Source of the DNA: a virus
DNA: 36,726 nt
Strand: one strand, 5' to 3'
IMG/VR virus record: IMGVR_UViG_3300027861_000087
Span: 1 to 36,726 of that record
A program made the translations under genes and the position numbers. Position 1 is the stretch's first letter, and each line of letters begins with the position of its first letter. This document shows positions 1 through 9,480 of this stretch, piece after piece. The notes below the pieces were generated by a model. It had not been told where the DNA came from. It was given only the letters and a program-made list of their open reading frames with translations, and searched no databases.

Positions 1-1
1 T

Positions 2-343
2 ACATTATGAGTAGATCAAAATTCTAAACTAAATGATATTGAGTCTAGACTTGAAAAAGATGATTTCTTTAATCAATTTAAAGAGGCAGGTAAAACATAT
101 TCTGAATATTGAATGTCAGTTGATCCTCAGGCATGATGAGAAATTTTGGCAGATATTGAAGAAAATTGATTTACTCCTCAGCAATTAATTTTATTGCAAA
201 ATGCTGATTATATTATGTGAAAATTTAAAGGTTTACCAAAAAGTCCTACATCTACTGATGGATGACAAAAACCTAAAATAAATACTAGTAATATGAGTAT
301 GATGGATAGATTAAAAATAATTAAAGAAAAACATCTAGGATAA
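2..343 (+). CDS. C-terminal part of a probable scaffold or pre-capsid protein
   Basis: This ORF is open from the window edge and ends 25 bases before the capsid start, so its N-terminus is missing. The visible 113 residues are charged and helical-looking, with several UGA-encoded glycines and a basic C-terminus ending in R-L-K-I-I-K-E-K-H-L-G. Position directly before the major capsid gene, and the short basic tail, fit a scaffolding protein, whose C-terminus usually binds the coat protein. That role is inferred from position; I do not recognise a family motif. It could also be the tail of a head maturation protease. Confidence 0.6.
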
Positions 344-368
344 TTTTATTTAAGTAATTTTTAAAAAA

Positions 369-1688
369 ATGAACTTATTAGACTATTTTAAAGATGTTCT
401 AAGAGAACAACTTATATATGATAAAGATAAATCTGATCATATTATAGATACACAAGATGTAATGCTTGAAGATATCGTTGCTGTAGGTGGAGAAAATGCT
501 CCATGAGTAGAAAAAATGAATAACAATAAATTTGAAATTGTTGCTAAAACTGGTTGAATGACTGCTTATGCAGGATGAGAAGCAGGATGATTACATAAAT
601 CAGGATCTGTTTTTGGTAAATCAGAACTTGCTCCTAAATTTGTTAGAGCATACTTTGTTTTAACTCATGTTCAATTAGTTGCTGTTACTTCTAGTGATTC
701 ATCTGTAATTAATGCTTCTACTGATTATTCAGAAGAAATCAGAAATGCTATGGCTAGAGCAAAATCTAGACATTTAAGATGAGATGGTACTGGTATTTCA
801 GGTGCATTACCTGGAGATGTTGGTGTACAAACTTGAACTTCTATAGTTGTTTCAGGTAGAGCTCCTGGTACTTTCGCTTCTCATAATATTTACGGTCTTG
901 GTACTGATGAATTTATGGATGGAGAACCTGTATTATTTGGTACTAAAGCTATGCTTGATGGTGGTACTGCAATAGCTAGAGTTATTGAAACTGTTACTGA
1001 TGAAACTACTTTAAAATTAACTGCTACTGCAACTGTTTGAGCTGCTGTAGGTGCTAATAATAGAGGAGGTACTAATGCTGATACTTGGTATGTAGTAAGA
1101 GGTACAATCGCTAGTAATGAATGGGGTAAAGTACCTATGGGTATATTTGGTTTAATTGATGATGGTACTTTTGTTCCAACTCTTCAAACTAAAGTTAGAT
1201 CTACTACTCCATGGATGAAATCAATAGTTTTAGATAAAGCTAATGCTACTGCTATTATACAAGATTTTAAAACTCTTTATAATAAATTTAAAAAGTTTGG
1301 TAAAGCTAAATATTTTAAAGTATCTGAGGATGTTTACGATAAATATAGTCAAGCTGTTACTCTTACAAGTTCTGCTTTAAGAAATGCTACTGATTATAAA
1401 TCTAAACTAGGTGTAGGTCATAGTTGATTAGTATTTAACTATGGTAACTCAGGAGAAATTCCAATACTAAGTGATACTTTCTTCCCTTATGGACAAGTAT
1501 TATTAGTTGATCCATCAGTTTTCTTTGAGGCTTCTTTATTTAATGAAGACTTCATACCAGGATATTTCATGAAAGCTATAGATGCTGCAACTGAATTATC
1601 TTATGAAACTGCAAGAGGAGCTTATCTTAATTTCTGAACTTATGGTTCTAGAAAACTTTGAGCTAAAATCAACTATCAATCAGTCTAG
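369..1688 (+). CDS. major capsid protein (HK97-fold-like)
   Basis: A 439-residue protein with the composition and layout of a phage coat protein. It has an N-terminal helix region, then A-G-G-E-A-G-G-L and S-E-L-A-P-K-F-V-R-A-Y-F-V, a long Gly/Ala/Thr-rich beta middle, and a C-terminal part with P-I-L-S-D-T-F-F-P-Y-G and a YETARGAY-like segment. The length is typical for HK97-fold coats. Eleven or more Gly codons are UGA. It probably assembles the head on the portal encoded at 34225. The start is the first ATG after an A7 run, with no Shine-Dalgarno. A hairpin follows the stop, as expected for a highly expressed gene with an attenuated downstream operon. The family call rests on pattern and gene order, not on one diagnostic motif. 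Confidence 0.75.
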
Positions 1689-1733
1689 TTATCTGATATG
1701 TAGGAGAGCTTTTGCTCTCTTATTATTAGATAA
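1689..1733 (+). terminator. hairpin after the capsid gene (probable attenuator)
   Basis: GAGAGC (1704-1709), loop TTTT, GCTCTC (1714-1719) forms a tight GC-containing stem. It is enclosed by outer arms TTATCT (1689-1694) and AGATAA (1728-1733). The T tract is poor, so partial termination or 3' end protection of the capsid mRNA is more likely than complete termination. The next gene follows in the same direction. Confidence 0.6.
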
Positions 1734-1770
1734 TTAGTATCTAAATTTTTATTTTATAATATTTATTATT

Positions 1771-2961
1771 ATGTCTACTCCAACTGAGTTAGAAATTTGA
1801 GCTGCTGCTGTTTTACAACAAAAAGAAGCTAAAATAAAATTAGAAAAATCTATAGAATCATTATCTGAAAAAGATAAAAAACTATCAGATCAAGTTAAAT
1901 TAAAAGAAACTAATTTAAATGATTTAACTAAAAGCATTGAAAAAGCTAATTCTGAATTAGAAAAAAAAGAAGCATGAATTAAAAAACAACAAGATATGGT
2001 TGAGAAAGTTGTGCAAGAAAAAAATGATAAAATTCAAAAAGATCAAAAACAATTAGAAAAAGATCTATCTGAAAATGAAAAAATAAAAGAAACTTTAGAA
2101 ACTGAAAGGCAAAAAATTGAAAATGTTAAAGCTGATACAACTTCTAGAAAAGCTGAAATGGATACTAAAGAATTTGAATTAGATTGAAAAGAAAAATCTA
2201 TTGAATTACAAATAGAAACTTTAACTAAAAAAGAAAAAGAAGTTAAGGATATTTTATCTAGTATAGAAAAAGAAAAAAAAGCTAATATTGTTTCATCTGA
2301 AAAAATTAGAAAAGAAACTGAAAAACAAAAGAAATTAATGGAGGCTAATGAAGAAAGAACTTTAGATTTTCAAGCTATTTATAAAAAAGCTAATACTGAA
2401 AAACAACAAAATCAAGAAGTTTTATCTACTATTGATAATGCTGTTTGACAAGTTCAACAAGTTACTGTTTTATTAAGACAAGAATTTGAAAGATTAGTAT
2501 GAAAATTAGGTGTAGATATGCCTTATACTAGTTTAATTTGACCTGAATTTCAAGAAACTGTAGGGATGGCTTTATTATGAAATGTTTATAATGATAAAAA
2601 AGCATTAAAAGCTATTTTAAAAAGAGTTGAGTGATTTGAAGAAGAATTATGAGATTCTGAAAGAGAAGAATTATTAGCTAAAATAGTTGAATTAGAATCT
2701 AAAGTAAATGAAAATTCATGAGATGATCAACTTATTACGCAACAAGCAGAACAATTAAAAAATTTAGAAGCTAAATGTGAAATTGATATTAATACAGTTA
2801 TTAAAAATAAAGATAAAATTATAACTGATTTACAAAATTCTTCTAATGAAACTTGAAAAGAAATTACTAAATTAGTTCTTGAAAATGAAGAATTAAAAAA
2901 AGAAATAGAAGAATCTAAAAAAGATATTTCTCCTGTAGAATCAGAAGAAATTGCTAAATAA
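1771..2961 (+). CDS. long coiled-coil virion-operon protein, function unknown
   Basis: A 396-residue protein, almost entirely Lys/Glu-rich heptad-like sequence from about residue 15 to 215 and again from 300 to the end. A short less-charged central region lies around residues 225-285 (V-T-V-L-L-R-Q-E-F-E-R-L, Y-T-S-L-I-G-P-E-F). UGA encodes Gly at about ten sites. It sits between the capsid gene and the tail fibre, so a virion, scaffold or tail-assembly role is possible. No enzymatic motif is visible. The start at 1771 follows a leader ending TTTATTATT, as for its neighbours. Confidence 0.75.
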
Positions 2962-2985
2962 AATTAATATCTAATTTTTATTATT

Positions 2986-3156
2986 ATGGATAATGATTTA
3001 GAAAAAAATAAATTTGAGTTAGATAGTTGAAAAATAAAACTAAAAACTTCTGCACAAATAGCATGAATTAATGATATTTGAAATAGAGATATCAATGATA
3101 TGGAAAAAAATAAATTTGATACTAACTGATATATTAGAATTATAACTGCTATATAA
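2986..3156 (+). CDS. small hypothetical protein
   Basis: A 56-residue ORF containing four UGA codons, 24 bases after the previous stop and 2 bases before the fibre gene start, so it looks translated within the same operon. It contains two similar segments, D-L-E-K-N-K-F-E-L-D and D-M-E-K-N-K-F-D-T-N, about 33 residues apart, suggesting a small internal duplication. Function not recognised. Confidence 0.6.
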
Positions 3157-3158
3157 CT

Positions 3159-5954
3159 ATGAGTGAACATATTTTTACACCTGATGAATTTGCTGATTTA
3201 CCTATACCTCATCTAGAAGAACATAAATTTACCTTAACTGCTGACTGAAAAATAGCAATTAGGGTAATTTGAGGTACATGATGAGATATGTTAAAAGCAA
3301 CTTATGATCCTAGATTAATTGCATGAGATGTTTTTGATTATGAAAACATGACTTGATTTACAGTTGATTCTGAACAATTTACTTGAAATTGAAAAGCAGC
3401 TAGTCCTTTAGCTCTTTCATCAAATATGACTAATTTAGTATGATTCTTTAATGGTGCTACAATAGATAATGTACAATGAAATATTGTATCAGATTGAGTA
3501 ACTGTAACAGCAAGTCTTGAAAAATTTTGAGGATGAGATATTGTATATAAAAGTTCTTTATGATTTCAGACTATAGATTGTACTCCTGCACAAACTGTAA
3601 CATTAACACCATGAAGTGATGAAGTGCCACAATTAAATCATATGTACATAGATGTAATTACTAATACATTTAAAAATTCTACTTCATGATTTCCTGTAAC
3701 AGAATATGTACCTTTAGCTGTAACTTATATTGGTAGTGCTACTTTAGTCCAATCTGATGGAACATATAAAACTCATCAATGGTCTGATCATATAGATAAC
3801 GAAAGTTGAGTATGACATTTAACAGATATTAATCAATGGATTAGAGAACAACATGCTACTCATGTAGATTGAGCTGCATTAAGTGAATCATGAAGTGGTA
3901 CATCTACAGTTCAAATAGAAATTGCTAGTTGAGTTATGTATCAATTACATAGGCATGTAACAGAAAGTATATCATTACCTGCAGATTTTTATATTATAAA
4001 TGATGAAACTACTGCATTTAATAATACAAATAATTTAGCAGATATTGTAACTGATTCAACATGATGATCATTAAATAATAAATATTATTCTTTAGTTGTA
4101 TGGTATGTATATAGTGAAATACCAGGAGATAGTAAATTATATATTAATAAATCTAGTGGTGTTTATAGTAGTGAATCTGATGCTAGAGCCGACTGATTAA
4201 AATATACTAATTTTAATATCCCTACTGAATTTAAAGGGACTTGAATATTAATTAAAAGATTAATTTGTAGATTAAGTTGAGGTAATGTAACTATATATCC
4301 ATGAGCCTGAGATGACCTAAGATGAACTCTACCAAATACTGCTGCATGAAGTTCTACATCTATATCAAGTACATTCTTAGATTCTACTTTTGAAATACAA
4401 AATATAACAGATAGTACTAAAAAAATAAAATTCTCAGCTGCATGAATATCATCATGAACTACAAGAACTGCTACTATGCCTGATAAGGATATAATCCTAG
4501 CAGATAATGCAGATCTAATACTAAAAGCAGCAATATCATGACAAATATTTACATGAGCTATAAGTGCTACAAATTTATCATGAACTAATACATGAGATAA
4601 TGCTGCTAATACAAATAGCTGACTTATACATACTACAGGAGTAGAAACAAAAGCAGGACTGATGACATTTAGTGATGGATTAATGACTGAAAAATTAAAA
4701 TTTTATAATGATAGAATAGAAAATTATTTAGAAGATTCAGATAGTTCAATACATATAAATTATCTAGGTTATAATTCTTGACTTACAAGATTTAGGTCTT
4801 TGAATATTTATGATTGAAAAACTAATATTATAATGAGAGTAGATTGATCTACTCGTAAAATTTGATTTGGTACAGTAACACCTAGAGAACAAGTTGAGAT
4901 AATGACTCCAAATTGAACAAGTTGTGATTTATTACTAAGTGAAAGTTCTACTTATGGTTGGAGATTAAGAAATAATCAAAGTTGAAATAATTTTCAAATA
5001 GACGGAACTTCTGATTTTTCAGCTTATAGTACAATGTTAACTATTAGTACTGCAGGTAATGTTTTAGTATGAACTACTACAGATGATTGATATAAATTAA
5101 ATGTAAATTGAGAAAGTAATATTAATTGAACTACAATTAACTGAGCAGCTATTGAGGTTAATTCTTTATGAAGTTGAGATAGGAATAGTTTTGTTGATTT
5201 TCATTCAGATGACACTAATACAGATAGAAGTGCTAGGATAATTAGATGACCTTGAGTTAATTGATCATTTTCTCTTGCTAATGTATGAACTTGAAGTTTA
5301 GCTTTATGAACAAATAATTCTGTAGATTTTACAATATTTAATTGAGGAGATATATGAATGGGTACTCCTCTACCTGAATGAAAAGTACATATAGTTTGAA
5401 CAGCAAGTCAATGATTATTAGTTTTTGATGCAGGTTCTAGCTTCCCATTAGTTATTAGAGCTCAGTGAGATGTTTGAAGTACAGCAAATTCTTCTGCATA
5501 TAGAATGTGATTAGAATATTGAGTTTGATGAGCTGAAAATTGATATATAGATTTTGTTAGATGAACTTCTTGATGAAATTGATATTTAAGATTTTGAACT
5601 TCTTGAATTGATAGAATGACATTAGATAGTTGATGAAAATTAACTGTAGACTGAGATCTTTGGACACAATCAAATTTTTTAATAAATAAAACTGGAACTT
5701 GATGGACTGGAGCATTTCAATTTTTAAGAGATTGAAGTGCAATGGTTACAGCACAAGTAACTGATGTTGATGATTTAAAAATTTTTTCAAATAGTACAGC
5801 TAAATTATTAATACATAATTTTTCTGAAATTCAGTTATACACAGCATTATTAAAAACTAATGCAAAAGTAAATCACTCTTGATTACCTACATCATCTTCT
5901 TGATTATCAAGTTGAGATTTATGGAATAATAGTTGAATTATCAATATAATTTAA
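3159..5954 (+). CDS. tail fibre / receptor-binding structural protein
   Basis: A 931-residue Gly/Ser/Thr-rich protein. The middle (around residues 460-480) holds A-I-S-A-T-N-L-S-G-T-N-T-G-D, a linker very common in phage fibres. Next come repeats of the G-I-G-T-x-x-P-x-x-K-L-x-V-x-G type (I-G-F-G-T-V-T-P, V-G-T-T-T-D-D-G-Y-K-L-N-V-N-G, I-G-M-G-T-P-L-P-E-G-K-V, L-R-F-G-T-S-G). It ends with G-L-P-T-S-S-S-G-L-S-S-G-D-L-W-N-N-S-G, also a frequent fibre or structural-protein terminus. It has by far the densest UGA use in the window because of its glycine content. It should sit on the virion surface and contact the host. Early termination by a UGA-reading release factor would destroy it, so it depends on host recoding. 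Confidence 0.85.
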
Positions 5955-5970
5955 TAATTAAAAAAATATT

Positions 5971-6150
5971 ATGGATTTTATACTAAACTTATTATCTTTT
6001 TTATTAACAGACACAGATATTAAAGAAATAAAAAATACTACTTCAACTTGATATACAGTAGAAGAAAAAATTGAAAGTGATAGATTAATTGATTTAGAAT
6101 TACAAGAAAATTTAAAATATTTAGATTCTTTAATTAATCCTATAGACTAA
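5971..6150 (+). CDS. small hypothetical protein
   Basis: A 59-residue ORF, 16 bases after the fibre stop. It begins with a hydrophobic segment (M-D-F-I-L-N-L-L-S-F-L-L) and is acidic after that. It has one UGA-Gly (S-T-G-Y-T-V). Last gene before the hairpin and promoter at 6154-6214. No family recognised. It could be a small fibre accessory or a chaperone-like protein; nothing in the sequence decides. Confidence 0.55.
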
Positions 6151-6153
6151 AAA

Positions 6154-6195
6154 GTCAAAAAGATTTGACATAAACAAAAAATAAAATAGTATACA
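6154..6195 (+). promoter_or_regulatory. promoter with palindromic operator, upstream of the counter-defence genes
   Basis: GTCAAA (6154-6159), AAGA, TTTGAC (6164-6169) is a perfect 6-bp inverted repeat that overlaps a -35 box TTGACA (6165-6170). A 16-bp spacer leads to TAGTAT (6187-6192); TATACA at 6190 is an alternative -10. The same palindrome/-35 arrangement recurs at 24908 and 36141. It should drive the genes from 6226 on, under control of a repressor or activator. Confidence 0.7.
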
Positions 6196-6214
6196 TTTAC
6201 TATTTTATTTTTTT
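6176..6214 (+). terminator. intrinsic terminator overlapping the promoter
   Basis: AAAATAAAATAGTA (6178-6191) and TACTATTTTATTTT (6198-6211) are perfectly complementary (14 bp, loop TACATT) and are followed by more T. It would stop read-through from the fibre operon. The -10 box of the promoter lies in the left arm, so transcripts begun here start near the loop and escape the hairpin. Confidence 0.65.
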
Positions 6215-6225
6215 ACTTAGCAAAA

Positions 6226-6522
6226 ATGGTATCTCCTGAATACGAGAATCCTACAGAAACTGAACTATACGATTTTAGTACAGCACTAGATGGATTAAAA
6301 GATGGGAAAAAAATTACAAGACAATGATGGAATTGAAAAAAAATGTATCTATATCTAGTTCCTGCAGCTAACTATCCTGCTGAAACAGAAATAGCTAAAC
6401 AAGAATTTTGAGAATTAGTCCCATATAATGCTTATATAGCAATGAAAAATGCACAATGATCAATATGTATGTGGTCTGCAAGTAATAGCGATTTGCTTGA
6501 ATCAGATTGGATTATTTTATAA
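6226..6522 (+). CDS. tad2: Tad2-like anti-Thoeris protein (DUF2829)
   Basis: A 98-residue protein matching the DUF2829/Tad2 family along its length: D-F-S-T-A-L-D-G-L-K-D-G-K-K-I-T-R-Q-G-W at the N-terminus, then N-G-K-K-M-Y-L-Y-L-V-P, Y-P-A-E-T-E-I-A-K-Q-E-F-G, P-Y-N-A-Y-I-A-M-K, and a C-terminal S-D-L-L-E-S-D-W-I-I-L. Family knowledge: Tad2 proteins are small oligomeric sponges that bind the cyclic ADP-ribose-type signal of Thoeris defence and stop effector activation. Both glycines flanking the W-N of the G-W-N-G motif are UGA here, strong evidence for the Gly reassignment. It is the first gene after an operator-controlled promoter and is followed by another candidate sponge. Some DUF2829 proteins are unstudied, so activity is inferred. 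Confidence 0.85.
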
Positions 6523-6534
6523 AACTATACTAAT

Positions 6535-6759
6535 ATGTCAGAAATTAAAACAATGACTCTAGAGAATTCTAGAGATTTAAGAGCAGAAATGCAAGAAACT
6601 ATTGATGAAATGAATACTAGAGCAAGAACTAGATCATTATCATTATCATTAGCAATAACTAAACTTGAAGAATCTAAAATGTGGTTAGGTAAACACATGT
6701 GAGAAATTGGATGAGAAGACCTTAATAAAAAAAGAGATGAAGAATTAAAAAATAAATAA
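6535..6759 (+). CDS. Acb2/Tad1 hairpin-like small protein (possible cyclic-nucleotide sponge)
   Basis: A 74-residue alpha-helical protein, 12 bases after the Tad2-like gene. The C-terminal half reads S-L-S-L-S-L-A-I-T-K-L-E-E-S-K-M-W-L-G-K, which resembles the helix of the Acb2/Tad1 hairpin family (S-L-A-L-T-K-L-E-E-A-x-x-W). Family knowledge: Acb2 proteins are small hexamers that sequester cyclic di- and trinucleotides used by CBASS, and Tad1 binds Thoeris signals. The pairing with a Tad2-like gene under one operator-controlled promoter supports a counter-defence role. The N-terminal helix is charged and less diagnostic. Similar helical segments occur in unstudied phage proteins, so this is a moderate call. 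Confidence 0.55.
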
Positions 6760-6781
6760 TTTATAATTAAAATATAAAAAA

Positions 6782-7201
6782 ATGATAACTTTAACAAATT
6801 CTAAAATAGAAAGTATTTATAATACATTACTAACAGTAGAAACAGCAAGTACAGATTTAGACTTTTCTATTAAATTTAAAAATAAAAGAAATTACAAAAA
6901 ATTAAAAGAAGCATATACTAATATAACAGATACTTTCAATGAAATATTTGAAAAATATTGAGAAAAAATAACTAAAGACAATAAACAATATTGGGAATTT
7001 AAAGAAAATAAAGAAATAGTAGATGAAGAAATTAAAAAAGTTTATGAATTAGAAGTAGAACTTGATATTAAACCTATTAATATTATAGCAAAAGAAGACT
7101 CTGAAACATGAATAACAGATACAAAATGACTTAAAATCACAACAAAACAAATGGAAACATTAGAAGACATCTTTGAATTTCAATTTATAGAGGGAAAATA
7201 A
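6782..7201 (+). CDS. DUF1617-like phage protein
   Basis: A 139-residue protein, acidic and helical. The order of features resembles phage DUF1617 proteins: an N-terminal L-T-N-S-K-I-E-S-I-Y, a helical middle with K-Y-G-E-K-I and a Tyr/Trp-containing segment (K-Q-Y-W-E-F-K), V-E-L-D-I-K-P-I, and a final helix with K-Q-M-E-T-L-E-D-I-F-E-F. No catalytic motif is seen. In Firmicutes phages such proteins lie near tail and lysis genes, as here. A strong terminator follows within 20 bases. Confidence 0.45.
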
Positions 7202-7216
7202 TTTGTAATTATTCTA

Positions 7217-7260
7217 AATAAGTGTATATTAATATTAATTTTATATACTTATTTTTTTTT
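7217..7260 (+). terminator. intrinsic terminator directly before the next ATG
   Basis: AATAAGT-G-TATA (7217-7228) pairs with TATA-T-ACTTATT (7242-7253), and a T9 run ends at 7260. The ATG of the holin-like gene is at 7261, immediately after the T run, so read-through RNA would carry the hairpin as its leader. Confidence 0.75.
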
Positions 7261-7632
7261 ATGCCTTGAAGTTACGAAAGCGATATAGCTGAATTAAAAA
7301 CAGACATTAAATATATATCTAGAACTCTTGCTAAAGTAGAAATTGTTTTAGAGAAACAACTAGCTACAGAAGAAAAATTAAGTGTAGCTAACAAAAGAAT
7401 ACTAAAAAATGAAGAAGCTATACAAGCAAGTTATTTAAAAAATGAGGAAATAGTTAAATCAACACATCAAAAATTTGAATTAGCTTTAAAAACTCATTAT
7501 ACAGAATGTAAATTAGCTTTAAAAACTCATGATGAAAAGTTTACTAAAATAGATAATTTAAAATCAAAAATCATAGGATGATCTATAGTTATTAGTACTG
7601 TTTTATGATTTGTACTTAATAAAATGTTTTAA
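7261..7632 (+). CDS. holin-like / XhlA-like membrane-anchored coiled-coil protein
   Basis: A 123-residue protein. A charged helical N-terminal domain (about residues 1-98) contains a near-duplicate K-L-A-L-K-T-H / E-L-A-L-K-T-H repeat. One C-terminal membrane helix follows (I-I-G-G-S-I-V-I-S-T-V-L-G-F-V-L, about residues 101-118) and a short basic end N-K-M-F. This is the topology of XhlA/hemolysin-type phage proteins, which act with holins. It opens the lysis cassette ahead of the amidase at 8496. UGA encodes one of the paired glycines in the membrane segment. Confidence 0.55.
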
Positions 7633-7633
7633 T

Positions 7634-8089
7634 ATGAAAACTATAAATAAATTACTTAGATATAAATTTAATAGAAAACAAAGAAGATATCTAAAAAAAC
7701 AATGATATATAAATTGATGTTGAGGTAAATGATGATTCAATTTTTCAGATTCAATGTTTTATATTATTAAAAATTTAAATTGATATAATAAAGACTATTA
7801 TTATATACTTTTAGCTGATCTAGAAAAATTATGTTGAGAACATGATATAGATTTTACTCTAGGATGAACAAAAATGGACTTTAGAAAGGCTAATTTAATT
7901 TTTGCTTATAAAGTATTCAAATTAGTATCATGGGATAGATGGAGGCATATTTTTGGTAGAATAGGATTATTATTAGTGATATATGTATTATTGAATAGAC
8001 ATGGTAAAGGATATTTTAATTTTTGAAAGAAAAAAGAATTAAAAGAATTATTTATAAATTATGAAAAAAATAATGAGAAACTTTATTAA
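7634..8089 (+). CDS. phospholipase A2-like (HD-dyad) membrane-associated protein
   Basis: A 151-residue basic protein. Residues about 23-35 are G-Y-I-N-G-C-G-G-K-G-G, resembling the glycine-rich calcium loop of secreted PLA2 folds. Further on, L-C-G-E-H-D-I-D-F-T-L-G-G-T-K-M-D-F-R-K-A-N resembles the C-x-x-H-D-x-x-Y/F...G-G...D-x-x-x-A-D/N pattern seen in phage PLA2-like proteins. A hydrophobic segment (I-F-G-R-I-G-L-L-L-V-I-Y-V-L-L) follows near residues 112-126. It lies between the holin-like gene and the amidase, so membrane lipid attack during lysis is an attractive idea. Sequence match is partial; activity is inferred. Confidence 0.4.
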
Positions 8090-8231
8090 ATGAAAAGAAA
8101 AAGATATATTTGATTATACTAATTTACAGGTAAATAGAATTAAAGAACAAAAAGAATGTTGAAATTGTCATATATTATATCAACATATTGAAATGTATCA
8201 AGATATTATACATAACCTTTTAGAACTATAA
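8061..8231 (+). CDS. small CxxC protein
   Basis: A 56-residue ORF overlapping the end of the previous gene by 29 bases in another frame. It has a basic N-terminus (M-K-K-I-M-R-N-F-I-K) and a C-G-N-C-H motif near residue 35 that could be half of a metal site, with the histidines of H-I-L-Y-Q-H. Two UGA codons are read through. The overlapping start is chosen because later ATGs leave almost nothing. Function unknown; possibly a spanin-like or regulatory lysis peptide, but no lipobox or clear membrane helix is visible. Confidence 0.5.
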
Positions 8232-8242
8232 AAAACTATTTT

Positions 8243-8479
8243 ATGATTACAGAAAAACAAATAATAGCACATATAAGATTAAAAGATTTATATCAAAAAG
8301 ATTTTAAATATTTAAAAGATATTGAAATGTGGAATAAAATTAATCCTATATTATGGTATAGATTATGAGAAGATTGGATTAAAAGAATTATTCAAAAAAG
8401 AATAGATAGAAAAATAAGAAGATATAAAAATGTTTGTAAAAAAAATAATAAAAAACAATATATAAAAGCATATAAATAA
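8243..8479 (+). CDS. small basic hypothetical protein
   Basis: A 78-residue, strongly basic protein with a Trp-rich centre (E-M-W-N-K-I-N-P-I-L-W-Y-R) and a Lys/Arg tail (R-K-I-R-R-Y-K). It has one UGA-Gly. It is 11 bases after the previous gene and 16 before the amidase, so it is probably part of the lysis operon. No family recognised. Confidence 0.5.
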
Positions 8480-8495
8480 TATTAACTTAAAAATT

Positions 8496-9260
8496 ATGAA
8501 AGAATGTAAAGCAATTTTTATTGTAGCAGGGCATAGTTCATCTAATCCATGAGCTGAATATAATTGATTAAAAGAAAGGGATATAGTTATGAGTATTACA
8601 GAAATGTTATCAGAAAAATTAGAATCTCATACAGATATAGATATATTTGAAATGACAGAAGATTTAAGTTTAAAGGAAAAAGCTACTTTTATAAATAAAG
8701 TATGTACTGAAAATTGATATAATTTAGATAATTCAATATTATTAGAAATACATACTAATTCTACTGAAAAGCCTAATACTTGAACATGAATAGAAACTCT
8801 TATATATAATAATTTTAAACCTTGAATAGAGTTAGCAACTGATATTAATGCTAAATTAGCTTTTCATACTTGATTACAAAATAGAGGTTATAAAAATGGT
8901 AAACAATTTTATATTATAAATAGTACAGTTCCTCTAGCATGAATAGTAGAATGTTGATTTATTAATACAGATAATGATAGAAGAATATTATCAAGTAATA
9001 AAACAAGTATTGTTTATTGAATATATGATTGATTAAAAAAATATATATGATTTAAGGAAGTTAATATTTTTAAACCTGATTGGACAAAAGAAAAAGTTGA
9101 GGCATTTAATAAAATGGAAGTTAATGTTTATAATCCTGAACTATTAAAAGAAAAAATTAATGAATTAACTAAACAAAATGAAGAATTAGAAATAACAGTA
9201 AGATATTTACAAGGTAGAATGGATAAAATTAAATTATTTGCAAATATGGAAAATAGATAA
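8496..9260 (+). CDS. endolysin: N-acetylmuramoyl-L-alanine amidase (Amidase_3)
   Basis: A 254-residue zinc amidase. The metal ligands are recognisable: A-G-H at His13, E27 in L-K-E-R, His86 in L-E-I-H-T-N-S. The catalytic Glu152 is in I-V-E-C-G-F-I-N, the usual E-x-G-F-x-S/T-N motif. The glycine of E-C-G-F is UGA. Residues about 205-254 form a charged helical tail (coiled-coil-like) rather than a known wall-binding domain. It cuts the bond between MurNAc and the stem peptide and is the last gene of the lysis cassette. No signal peptide is evident, so release would need the holin-like protein. The stop codon overlaps an imperfect operator copy at 9256. Confidence 0.85.
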
Positions 9261-9294
9261 AAAGTTTTGACATTATAAGATTTTTTAATAAACT
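9256..9294 (+). promoter_or_regulatory. promoter with imperfect operator copy
   Basis: -35 TTGACA (9267-9272), 16-bp spacer, -10 TAAACT (9289-9294). The left half-site is degraded (GATAAA, 9256-9261) but the right half TTTGAC (9266-9271) and 4-bp spacing match the operator at 6154. It would start RNA near 9301, in front of a terminator at 9386 and the structural operon at 9481. Confidence 0.55.
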
Positions 9295-9385
9295 AATTTT
9301 GTTCTTGCTACTTGTAGTAGAATAATAAAATACTGGAGTAAAGATTATTTTTTCTTTTGCTATTAAAAATAAATCAATACTTTTC
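9295..9385 (+). ncRNA. possible short leader RNA or small RNA between promoter and terminator
   Basis: The promoter at 9267 and terminator at 9386-9420 bracket a stretch of about 90 bases with no ORF. It holds CTAC-TT-GTAG, a copy of the AATAAAATACTGGAG word found in front of the leftward early genes, and a 20-base word (9343-9362) repeated exactly at 31357-31376. An RNA product is inferred only from this arrangement. Confidence 0.35.
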
Positions 9386-9420
9386 AAAAAAAAAGAGATG
9401 GCTCACCCTATCTTTTTTTT
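9386..9420 (+). terminator. terminator-like hairpin with A and T runs
   Basis: An A9 run, GAGATGG, loop, CC..TATCT, then a T8 run. The stem AGAT-GG / CC-ATCT with flanking A:T pairs could terminate in both directions. The structural operon starts 60 bases later, so either it has its own unseen start or read-through is regulated here. Confidence 0.55.
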
Positions 9421-9480
9421 GATTTTTTAAAAAATATAACTATATTAATAATATATATTTTATTTATTTATTTTATCAAT

